Assembly: GCA_001179505.1 (NCBI GenBank)
Contig: CDMY01000413.1
Span: 2,947-66,946, forward strand
Direction of reading: 5' to 3'
Length of the DNA: 64,000 nucleotides
Source of the DNA: Vitrella brassicaformis
Taxonomy: Eukaryota; Sar; Vitrellaceae
The position numbers and the translations under genes are program-made. Position 1 is the stretch's first letter. The number at the start of each line of letters is the position of its first letter. Shown in pieces: positions 1-11,052 of the stretch. The notes below the pieces were generated by a model that saw only the letters and a list, made by a program, of their open reading frames with translations, had not been told where the DNA came from and ran no database searches.

Positions 1-64
1 CCCCCCCCCCCCACACACACACACGCATCCAGGATGCATCTCTGTGTGCACATAATCAAATCAG
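1..64 (+). repeat. Poly-C and CA-repeat stretch inside a Piwi-gene intron
   Basis: The window opens with twelve C bases followed by a CA run. An acceptor ending in TCAG at position 64 leads straight into Piwi-domain coding sequence, so this stretch is the 3' part of an intron whose donor lies outside the window. Confidence 0.7.
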
Positions 65-973
65 GTGCGTGTGAGACGTTCGAGCAGCGCAACAACATCG
101 GCGTCCGGCGCGTCGTGATCTACAGGACCGGCCTGGGGGAGGGGCAGAAGGTCGCTGCAACCGAGTACGAGATTCCCGCCATCAAGACCGGCCTCGAGCA
201 CGCCTGCGGGGACAAGCAACCAGAACTCGCCGTCATACTCACCACACAACAGACCAACACCAGGCACACACGTACACACACACACACACACGGAGAGAGC
301 GAGAGAGAGAGACCAACGTGACGCACACCCATGTCTCTCTCTCTGTGTGTGTGTAGGTTCGCCACGGCAAAAGGCAACCAGCTGTCCAACCCCCCGCCCC
401 TCTCCGTCTTCGACAAAGGTAAATCAGCGAGTGGATGGGGGCCGAGGTGACTGCTGTGTATGTGTGTGTGTGTGTGGATTGCAATCAGGTGTTGCCGACG
501 ATCAGGTGTACGTCTGGTACGGCTGCCATCAGCAGGTCACGAGCGGCACCATCACACCCACCAAGTGAATGACCACCACACACACAGAGACACACAGACA
601 GACAGACAGGCAGAGAGACACGCTATGTGAGTGTGTGTGTTGCTCTGCTTGCCTGTGTGGAACCAAACAAACAGGTATGAGGTGCTGCACATGGATCGCT
701 GGGGCCTCGACGTCGACCAAACAATCAACCTGACCATGCAGCTCAGCACCATGTACCAAAACTGGAGCGGTCAGCAACCAACAAGTGCCACACACAGACA
801 TACACACATTCTCCCCTCTCTCTCTCTGTGTGTGTGGGAATGTCTATCGATCAGGTCCGATTCGTGTGCCAGCGGTGGTCAAGATGGCCGAGGTGTGTGC
901 TCGCAAGGTGGCTGAGAACCTGTCTTGCAAGACGCCCACTGACCACCTCGCCACCCTCCCCTGGTACCTCTGA
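65..973 (+). CDS. Piwi-clade Argonaute, C-terminal end of PIWI domain (5' partial)
   Basis: This is the last part of a Piwi/Argonaute protein, a small-RNA-guided silencing factor. Exons are 65-263, 357-418, 489-564, 675-769 and 855-973 (stop TGA). Recognisable blocks in order are VVIYRTGLGEGQ (family YRDGVGDGQ), NTRFATAKGN (family INTRFF), NPPP, GTITPTKYEVL (family GTVTPTHYNVL), YQNWSGPIRVPA (family YYNWPGTIRVPA) and the terminal PWYL. NW(P/S)G.IRVP favours the Piwi over the Ago clade. Two positions that normally hold catalytic Asp and His are Thr and Lys here, so cleavage activity is doubtful. The first intron uses a GC donor (position 264). PAZ, MID and the first catalytic Asp lie outside the window. 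Confidence 0.9.
264..356 (+). other. GC-AG intron with complementary ends (Piwi gene)
   Basis: The exon ends CCAG and the intron starts GCACAC; it ends TGTGTAG before GTTCG. The join gives the family motif NTRF in frame, so the GC donor is well supported. The intron starts with CA and GA runs and ends with TC and TG runs, which can pair. Confidence 0.8.
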
Positions 974-1276
974 GTGGGCCTGATCGAGACAGCTGCCCAC
1001 ACACACACAGACAGACCGGCCGACACAGACACACAGACAGACAGACTGTAGAGTAGATTGAAGAGTAGACGACTACAGACGACACACTGACTGGATGGAT
1101 GGATGGATGGACAAATTCATGTTGACTGAATGAATGAATGGCTGATGGCGATGTGGTGCAAATCAGAACTGAATCCATCCATGCACCACTCAGACGAGTC
1201 CGCACATGTCCATCCATTCATCGCACGAACTCGCAGAGGAAACACACGCAATCCAGTCCACAAACACGCCACACAA

Positions 1277-1307
<31 letters not shown>

Positions 1308-1483
1308 TACATAAGGCCGACGAGCCAATTGGCGCTCTGCGCCGCCCAGCGCAAAAGAACCGCGCGAGCCACCACAACCACCACCACCACCAACCACTAC
1401 CTAAACCACAGCGACGACCTACGAAAAAAGGTCTCTCTCCCCGCCAGCGCCAAACAACAAATACACGCCTCCCTTCAATTACA
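974..1483. repeat. Intergenic gap between convergent Piwi and FMO genes
   Basis: I see no gene here. It holds CA-type simple sequence, a GGAT tetranucleotide run near 1093-1111, and a TC-to-CA run near 1278-1309. Both neighbours end here, so it holds two 3' ends rather than promoters. Confidence 0.6.
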
Positions 1484-3214
1484 TCACACTACTCGGTCTA
1501 CGGGCTCGGTCACTTGCCAAGCCATCATCTCCCCTTCCCCTTCCTCCCTTATGAAGATGTGATAGTTCCTCTCCCTATATCTGCCGGGCAGCCTCTTCCT
1601 CGACAGCGTCGTGTCCATGTGCAGATGCTTCCGCAGAAGAATGTGCGGGGGCAGCTGCAGGGCATCGGGGTCGGCCGTGATGATTTCGCTACTGCCGTTG
1701 TGGCTGTGGGTGTGGGGGAAGGACTCGTGACTGCCCTGGGCGATCATCTCGAGCAGCGCGCAGTAGCAGGCGGGCGTGTAGTGGTGCGGGAACCTCGGCA
1801 GAGCCGCCAGCTCCTGAAATGGACACCACAGACAGACAGAAAGCAGGCACATGCGTACACACGCGTGTGTGTGTGTGTGAGTATCTGTGCAATCAATCAA
1901 CTATATATATATACCGCAGGCGAGACCTGCCCCTTGAGGACGGCGGCTATCGCCTTGGCCTGCACCTCCATGCAGAAGAAGAACCCGCCGGTCCCAAAGG
2001 CCAGCCCCACGAAGAACAGGCTGGCCGGGTGACTCTTGTGGAACACGTGCAGGTGGAGGGCGTCAAACAGGCACTGTGGGTCATCCGCTATGCCCGACGG
2101 GATCAGCCCGCTCCCAGGAGCGATGAACGGGAAATCTGAATGTCGTGTCGTACAACACAACACCACAATACATAGTGTGCCGTGCCGCAGTGGCCTGCTC
2201 GTTTTCACCCACCGTACCGTACCGTATGTGTATCCCGTCGCCCATATGACGGCATCGATTGTGTCGGTGCTGGTGAGCAGCCGCCCGTCGCTCCCCACGC
2301 TGATGTACCGGCCGTCCTCCTCGACACCTTCAATGCGGCCCACCAAACGCACGTTGGCTGGCAGCTTGGCCGCTAGGTCAGCCGCTGTGTCGGCGTCTGT
2401 GAATTGCGTGCCCGACCACACAACGGTAGTCGCGACGCTGCTGAGCTCCCACACCAAATCTGCCACACACAAGAGGAGGGACAGCGAAAGAAAGACCTGG
2501 ATGGACAGGCGCCTCTGATATGACTGGGGGAGGTTGGTTCACGCGTGGGCGTACCCGATCCCGACCAGCTGCCGCCGACCACAAGCACCCGCTGATTGGC
2601 GTATGCTGACGGCTCGCGGTAGTACTTCGAGTGCGTAGACGGCCCACGAAACCCCATCTTTATCAGTCTCGGATACCGCGGCTTGTTGTAACGCCCATTC
2701 GCCACCACCAGAGCGCCGTACAGCCGCTCCTCGCCGTTGATCCGCCAGACGCCCTCCACCTTTGCGCCCTCCCTGCCAGCTGCCACGTACTCTGTTGAGT
2801 GGACAGTCGTGTTGAAGGCAATCGAGTCACGGAGGGCGAACCGGTCGGCGTATGCCTGCAGGTAGCTGAGCACGTCTGTGTGCTTGATGAAGGAGGGCAG
2901 GGATGGGTCGAACGGGACGTCGCTGAAGGCCATGATCTCCTTTGGTACTGTATGTTGGTGCGAAGCGAATCATACATGGCCGAGCGGTCGCCGTGCACCC
3001 ATATGCCGCCGACCTGACCCGATGACTCGAAGACGCGCACAGCGAAGCCGGCGTCGCGGAGATGCCGGGCTGCCACAAGCCCACCTGCAAGAGGCAAAGA
3101 AAGATACTGTACAGAGAACACGGGCAGACCAACAATTCCAGAGCCATGCTGCTTGTCTTCTCTGTAACGCGTACCTGCTCCGGCGCCAATCACGGCGACA
3201 CTTCCCATGGTCAT
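1484..3214 (-). CDS. Flavin-containing monooxygenase (FMO family), apparent frameshift
   Basis: FAD- and NADPH-dependent monooxygenase of the FMO family. Exons on the minus strand are 3214-3175, 3084-2555, 2459-2223, 2135-1927 and 1813-1484. Exons 1-2 join to give the FAD motif AVIGAGAGGLVAARHL. Later motifs are YDSLRTN, the NADP-binding VLVVGGSWSGSD and the FMO-type ATGYTYGDFPF. About 446 residues are expected. All splice joins keep frame, but within exon 2 the reading frame changes just after YDSLRTN: five extra bases (near 2946-2953) separate it from the conserved PKEIMAF block, and no intron can explain this. It is either an inactivated gene or a local assembly or sequencing error. ATG at 3214 or 3208 puts the Rossmann motif at the N-terminus; an in-frame ATG at 3400 would add about 60 residues. 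Confidence 0.85.
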
Positions 3215-3539
3215 CGCGAGTCGGTTTTGCCGTTGACCGTTGAGGGAGGAAGGTACGCCATGTAGAGAAAGGGGCGTCGCGCGAGCTACACGGCTGCACA
3301 TTCCCTTTCGTATGGACGATAAACGTGACAATGCAGCACGCACACGCCAAAACGACACAAGTGACGCCAAACGCAAGTCGTGCAATGGATTTCCATTCAC
3401 GTATTAAATACACGCACTAACAGACAGCTATTCTACTCAGGGACATCAAATCGGTCGCGAACACCCCTCCCTCTCTCCTCTCTCTATTTCCTTCCTGTCA
3501 CCTCGACGTATCCATCCATCCATCCGTCTTTCTGTCTGT
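3215..3539. promoter_or_regulatory. FMO upstream region and MYND-gene 3' flank
   Basis: The 325 bp between the FMO start and the MYND-gene stop. It should hold the FMO promoter. I see pyrimidine-rich sequence and a CATC repeat near 3510, with no recognisable core element. Confidence 0.3.
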
Positions 3540-5459
3540 CTAGATGAGTCCCTGTGTGCTGAGCATCACCTCCAGCTCCGACACCTTCTTGCCGTCGGCC
3601 AGCGTCAGCCGCCTGCCGTCAGACGGGGCGTAGTACTCGGGCGGCGGCTGGGACAGAAGCTCGCGGACGACCTGAACGACACGTTTGTTTACAGAGGAAG
3701 ATCTTTTGCATGGAGGCCGATACACACGTGTGTGTGTGTGAAGGGGGAAGGAGGGGGACGGGGGCTTCACCTGGTGGTATGGCCAGTAGTGCAGGTTGAG
3801 TGCCTGCAGCTCGTCTCTCGCCTCACGGATCTGCTGCTCGCTCACATTGAGGGCGGTCGCCAGACTCACGCCGCCCAGCGTGTTGCTGCCAATGCTGTGC
3901 AGGTTCTCGAGCAGATGCTGTCTGAAGATGTCGGTGTACTCGAGGGCCATCTCCATCACACGCTTCGAGACCGTCGAGAGTGAGAGACGAGACTGCCATG
4001 CAGACGATGGAACAAGACAGAATGCGATACAGAATGTAATGATGGTCACTGTGCGTGGTAACTCACTTTCCCGGCCTCCTGTCGGCAGAGATCATCAACA
4101 CGAGTGCGCAACAAGGGGTACTGCTCCATGCACTGCGCGATGTTGGCCAACCTACAAAGGACACACAAATGGTGCTTGATGCATTGGCCCCTCCCTCCCT
4201 CCCCTCTCTCCCTCCCCACCCACGGACCACGCATTGCGGCAGATGTACTGGCTTCGGTTGTAGGTGGGCTCAGCAGTGGCTCTGCCCACATCCGGCCGGA
4301 CACCGAAGAGCTCCCAGCAGGCCTCGACCACGGCGTCCGCGGAAAGCTCGGGAGCCGACGGTCTTTGGAAGAAACAGACATGACGGTCAACGTGTTAATT
4401 TGTCGGCGGCCAGGCACGAAACAAGACGATCGTCTCCATGTACAGACGGCTGTGTATCTGACACTTATGTAGAAATGTCAGATCATGTATCAATGTCCTC
4501 TGCGTGAAGAGGTATGTGTTGCCGGCGAAGGAGATGGGGACCGCCTTGTTCGACCAGAAAAAGAAGTTCTGCGAGCCACGGGCGAGAATGAAAGGGTCGA
4601 ACGCCACCGCGCCTGCCCTCCTGCGCGCCAGGCTGGGGTTCATCGCCACGCTCTTGGAGACGAAGTCATCAATCGCTCGTGACAGCACACTGACCACACA
4701 GGCGTATCGTGAGCGGAGTGATTCGTCCACGGCTGGAGGGTCATGCATCGCGATGCGGGCGAGTCGGAAGAAGAAGTGGACCACGCGGACGCCATGCGGG
4801 CCCGTGAAGACCCTCGCACCCTCCACGGCAGGCGGCTTGCTGATCGGGGCACCAGGCGGCATGGTCACGGCCAAGCGAATGGCCATAAAGGACGAACGCA
4901 CCATCTCCACCTGGAAGCTCACCCTCGGGTACGGGAGGCGCGCCACCTCGCTGATAATCTGGGCCTCTCGGCGCCGCTGCAGCTCGTAGAACTCGTCCTC
5001 GGACATCATTCCGTAGGCGTACTTGACGGGGTTCGTGTTGCCGTACAGGTCGGCCATACGCTTAGCCTCCTTGCAGACCTCCTTGTGTGCCGTACGCCAG
5101 TGGCGCGACTGACACTCGCGGGAGCAGTAGCTGATGAGGTAGCATCCCTTGCAGTACCCCAGCGACACGGCAAGAGGCGCCTTGCCATACATCGCGCAGC
5201 GCCGCTCTGTCGGGTAGGCAGCCGAGGCATTGAGGCGCACCTTGTAGCCACGCATCTCTGAAAGGCACAAACACGGCAGCACAACAAGCACTCATGAAAG
5301 ATATGTGTGTTGGTCCTCCCTGCCCTCTCTCTCAAGCTCACTTTTGTAAGTGAAAGGCAGGCGGCCGCCATCGGCCGGCTCGCCGGTCCGCGGCGTTGCC
5401 GTCGAGCTGGCAGCCGTCGAGCCAGCCTGCTCACTCCGCTGGGCACCACTGGTGGACAT
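3540..5459 (-). CDS. MYND-type zinc-finger protein
   Basis: Protein of 500 residues with a MYND zinc finger, a protein-protein interaction module common in chromatin and signalling factors. Exons (minus) are 5459-5342, 5257-4444, 4362-4231, 4151-4067, 3992-3771 and 3671-3540, all in frame. The finger lies early in exon 2 and includes YCKGC, ISYCSREC, HWRTAH and KEVC. The second Cys of the usual first CxxC pair is missing (CAMY). I see no SET-domain motif such as NHSC, so I do not call it a SMYD methyltransferase. The central and C-terminal parts are not recognised; the end is enriched in short helices (RELLSQPPPEYY). The start was chosen because the first exon is open and splices in frame to the finger exon. 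It is divergent from the FNR gene, with 218 bp between starts. Confidence 0.75.
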
Positions 5460-5677
5460 GGCAGCCGCCCCCTGGCAGATGAGTTGTCGGGCTCAGAGAA
5501 ATGAATGCTTGCAAGAATTGAATGCCTCGCAGGAGCGGCAGTTTGGCTCATGCGCTCCTTCCCAGTGGTTTGCATAGCATCTCGTATCTGAAGGAACGTT
5601 TCACGCGACCCTACAGCGGCCAGTGATTGGCTCTGAACGCCTCATAAGGTAGTTGTGGATCTCCGTCTTGCCGCATC
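5460..5677. promoter_or_regulatory. Divergent intergenic region between MYND gene and plastid FNR
   Basis: Only 218 bp separate the two start codons, so both 5' UTRs and any promoter must fit here or overlap the first exons. I see no TATA box or named element. Confidence 0.4.
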
Positions 5678-7082
<1,405 letters not shown>

Positions 7083-8381
7083 GCGAGCGAGCGAGCATCC
7101 CTCCCAACACTGACTGACCCTCCCTCCCTCCCTCTGTTCGTGTGACTGAATGGGTGTGTGGGTGCATTGCATGCGTATTGCATCGCACTGATGACAGGGG
7201 ACATACGTGTTGTCATGGATGGAGGATGGAGGAGGGTTTTTTGATGTGCGTGTCCCGCCATGCCCTGCCTTCCCCACCCTTTGCTGTCTCATCTCACCTT
7301 GCCTGTCCAGTCCATTCGTGCGCCCTGTCCGTGCGTGTCTGTGTGTGTGTGAGAGGGATTGGGACTCGAGTCAGTAGGGTGGCTGATGGATTTGTTTTCT
7401 CCCAGCTCAAGTGTCTCGGCCTCCGCCATGTCCAAGGGCCATGCTGAGATGGAAGTGTGGCCTTTTGACATGGCGCGTGCGGGCAATGGCACTCAAGTCT
7501 GGGAGAAGCACCAGATACCACACCACACCACACCACCTGTCAGTCTGTTATCTGTATGTGCATGTGTATGGTATGCACGTGGTGATGGGTCCTGATGCTT
7601 TGCCTGCAGTATGTGCACTCGTGTTGTGGCCCATGTGATGACTGACTCCAATGAGCCTCACCATCGCTGCACGGACGCAGGGAACGCATCAAGACACGCA
7701 CCATCCCCGTCAGAGCATCGTATCGGCCAATCTCTCTCTCTCTCTCTGTTCGCTGCGTACATACGTAACGTCCTTGCTGCACCCACATCCGCACGCACAC
7801 ATGGGAGGGCTGCATGGATTGTGATTGACTGGCGGGCGGGCACATGAGAACGGTGACTGGGAGGGTGGGCGGGGCGGGGTGGTGTGGGGTGGTGTTTCGT
7901 GCATGTGTTGGTCATCCATCGGTCTGCGAATGAAGTGACTTGAGTTGAATTTTCACTCGATTGCAAGCTTTCAACCGATTTACAAGATGCACTCACTCAG
8001 TTCTCCCAACCAGCCCAGCCGGCGGAACAAAAAGGGTCACTGGCCGGCCCGGCTGGTTGATGTCTTTATATTTGCACACCCGTTCCATCCGTCAGTTGCA
8101 CCCACCCATCCCAGCAATCCACTGCATCCAATCCACTCAATGCATAATTGATTGCCTAGCTGCCTATGGCCTAGTGGCGCGATACATACCGATATCATCA
8201 GACAGACTGATGGCTGCCTACCGCCTGATGGTGCAATGCATCACACCAATTCTGCTGCTGCTGCTGCTGCTGAGCTAACACCGTACAGCCGCTCACTCAC
8301 CCATGTCTCTCTCTACCGTCTGTCTGTCTAGCTAGCTAGCTAGCTATATGTGTGTATGTGTCTGTATCAGTCGGCGGTGAG
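7083..8381. repeat. Convergent gap between FNR and RING gene, simple repeats
   Basis: About 1.3 kb with no gene that I can support. Both flanking genes end here. It contains TG and TC runs, a CTG run (about 8260-8273) and a perfect TAGC tetranucleotide run at 8329-8346. Open frames in it are simple-repeat translations. Confidence 0.6.
8329..8346. repeat. TAGC tetranucleotide microsatellite
   Basis: Four and a half perfect copies of a self-complementary tetranucleotide, 35 bp downstream of the RING-gene stop codon. Confidence 0.9.
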
Positions 8382-8618
8382 TCACTCTCTGGTGACCCTG
8401 ATGTCCCCCAGGTAGTCGGCATGCACGGCGTCCATCCCACAGGCGGGGCAGCGGAGCGACGAGTACCGACGGACGTCCTCGGGCACTGGTTTGTGCAGCC
8501 TCTCCAGCCGGGCCTTCTCCTCTCTCGCCCTGTCGTGGCGGTCCTTCCACTGACGCCAGCACCCCTCACACAAACACTGCTGCTTGCATGGGAACTGCCA
8601 CACACACACACACACACA

Positions 8619-8652
<34 letters not shown>

Positions 8653-10669
8653 CATAGAGCGGATGCGTGTGTGTTTGTGTGTGTGTGTCTATGGCGTTTA
8701 TACGAATGTGATGACGGGAGGGCGCGTGTCATCGCGGCAGGCCACACAGCTGCCGATGGCGGAGCCGGGATTCTCCCTCTCCTGCAGTTCGAGCCGTGCC
8801 TCGAGCCGGCTGGCCTCTCGTGAGAGGTCACGCAGGTCCTGCTGGGCCTGCTTGATCTCTCGCTTGAAGGCACTGATGGCCGCAGGGGTGGTCAGGGAGG
8901 TAAGCCGGCCCTCGGTCAGCCTGAGACATGGAAGGTAAGACGAGACGGACGACATGGATGGATATGTATACGTGGCCGGCCGGCCGGCTTGTGCGTTGAT
9001 TGATTTTGTGATGTGAGCACCCTACCCTGTCTCGGCCTGTGTGCGCAGCGAGTGGTGCTCTCTCAGCAGGGGCTGCAGTGCGGCCTCCGCGGCGACGCAC
9101 TCGACGCTGACACCGTTGATTTGGCTCCCCAACCTGCAGAACAGACCAGACAACCGAACAACGAGGCGTCGGTCATGATGTCTCCTGCCTGCCTGCCCCA
9201 CGCACGGGCGGCTCACCTGTCGACTTCGCTATTGAGCCCCCGCAGCATCTCCCTGAGCTGCCTCTCCGTCAGCGACTTAAGGGCCCTACCCACATCACCC
9301 CTACCGTCCCCTGCCCCATCTGCCGCAGCCACCACACCACCCCCACCGCCAGGCGTCCCCTCTCCCTGCGGCTGCTGCAGGCCGGCGCTGCTTCCTGCAG
9401 ATGCCGTGCTGGCCAAGTCCGCCTGCCAAGTGTCCTCATTCCGCCGCTGTGGTGATGATGGCAAGGGAGATGGGGAGGAAATTCGTTTTTCGGTGTCGAT
9501 GGCCTGGTCGTAGAGTTTGTCGAGGCGGTCGTGTTCGGCGGCGGCGCGGGCGTCGAAGTCACGGACCTCTGCTGCGGTCGCTAGGGCGAGAAACGCTCCG
9601 CGACTCAAGCTGAGAGGAGGGTGAAGGGGAGCAGACACGTTTGTCGGCCCCGGGTGGCTGTGTGTTTGTAGCTCACTTGTGGGTGGTTTGCCTGAGTTTG
9701 TCGATGGCGACCGAGAGCTCCCTCGCCCGGTCGATGGCGCGGTCACGGGACTGACACAAACCGCCGTAGCGGGCCGACAAACTGCATAAAGGCATGTTGG
9801 GCAATGACAGCACACAAACCTGGACGAATGCATGGATATCTTGGTGTGGTGTCTGATGGGATGAGCTTACCTCTGCTTCTTTGCGATGGCCTCCCCGACG
9901 GCCGCCCTGAGCTGGTCCAGCAGAATGGTCTTCCCACAACTCCTGCACACGATAAGCGACCGATAGACAGAAATACAGACCACTCCCTAACTACCTTGCC
10001 TCGGTCCTCTTTCTCTCACCTCTGCGCAGATGTCACCGATGGCAGGTCAGGTGTCGTCACGGTCGAAGCAGCACGATCCGATGCAGTCGTGGACGACACA
10101 GGCGGGCAATCGGCAATGCTGGATGACGACGTTGACGCGGGGGTGGGGGTGGGTGGGGCTGGCTGTGGTGCTTCTGGTGCTTGTGGTGGCTGGAATGTGA
10201 CGGCAGGTGTCTGTGGCAGGGGCAGCTTCCTCACTTTGAGCCTGCCACGAGACACCGGCGTCCACACACCCGCTGTCTCATCATCCTGCTCGGCGGCCGG
10301 CCGGGGGCTGTACACCGGAATGGCCACTCTCGCCCCCACTGACGGATTCTCGGCGTTGTCTTCGCTCTCCTCACCCTCCTCTCGCTGCTGGTCGTCATGG
10401 CCATGTCCACCTGACGGCTCCTGCTGGTGCACCGCCGTGGCCATCTGACACTTGCCGGCCCTCTCCGCCCTGCTGTTTGCCTTGGCCTTGGTCCGGTTCT
10501 TCTGCCTCTCAACCTCTGCCAGCAGCTGAGCCGCAGCTCTCTCGGACCGCCGCTTCTGCGCCTCGATGATGCGATCGGTGACCATCGTGCGGACCCGCCA
10601 TATGGCAGGAAAGCAAAACACGTGGAGGGCCACCAGGCCCAGAAAGACCAGAAATGCGACCCCCGTCAT
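8382..10669 (-). CDS. Membrane-anchored RING-finger protein, likely E3 ubiquitin ligase
   Basis: Protein of 585 residues. Exons (minus) are 10669-10020, 9942-9871, 9781-9677, 9609-9217, 9133-9026, 8920-8704 and 8594-8382, all in frame. Residues 1-25 form a hydrophobic segment (VAFLVFLGLVALHVFCF) followed by basic residues, which reads as a signal anchor. Then come a basic helical region (AERAGKCQ), a Pro/Ser/Thr-rich linker (PAPPTPTP) and helical, probably coiled-coil, stretches (KREIKQAQQDLRDLSREASR). The end carries a C-terminal RING of the CVAC...PC..QCLCEGC...CPAC type. In this RING type (PCGHLCLC) the fourth ligand is His; here it is Gln (PCKQQCLC). Zinc coordination and ligase activity are therefore uncertain. 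A SCGKT string at the exon 1-2 join looks P-loop-like but lacks the rest of an ATPase. Confidence 0.75.
8595..8703 (-). other. Intron with complementary CA and TC/TG arms (RING gene)
   Basis: Read in sense (minus) it begins GTATAAACGCCATAGACAC with a CA run and ends with long TC then TG runs before GGCAG. The two ends can form an extended stem. Confidence 0.7.
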
Positions 10670-10860
10670 CTGAAAGTGGCATGCAAAGCACGGGGTAGGA
10701 TGCACACGTGTACACGTGTGCCGGGCCTGTGTGTCCCCGCCCCAGCTACCCGTGGGAGCCTCATCTCGTCTCTCGGGTGACGCAGACTTGACGGGAGGCG
10801 GAAGCGACCCTCGTCGTCGAACATCGAGCCGCCGGTGGCTCCAGCGGGGCTGCAGATAGG
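10670..10860. promoter_or_regulatory. Short gap between ARM-repeat gene stop and RING gene start
   Basis: The two minus-strand genes are separated by 191 bp. This must contain the 3' UTR of the ARM-repeat gene and the promoter and 5' UTR of the RING gene. No core element was recognised. Confidence 0.4.
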
Positions 10861-11020
10861 TCACACACAGCACATTGGGACATCTGTGTGTCCAGTGTTG
10901 CCGGCGTACCATGTCTCGACAGGCTCTACGCGCTGTCTTGGCGGATCGGAGAGAGTCAGCGGACGTGGGCTGGGTCTTGGGTTGTCCCTGGCTGCCGACC
11001 TCAGAACAGCTCTGGCCTGC

Positions 11021-11052
<32 letters not shown>

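Noticed and set aside
3540-5459. SMYD-type histone methyltransferase
   Set aside because: Only the MYND finger is present; no SET-domain motif follows.
9871-10020. P-loop ATPase in the RING protein
   Set aside because: SCGKT at the exon join lacks the preceding Gly spacing and there is no Walker B or other ATPase motif.
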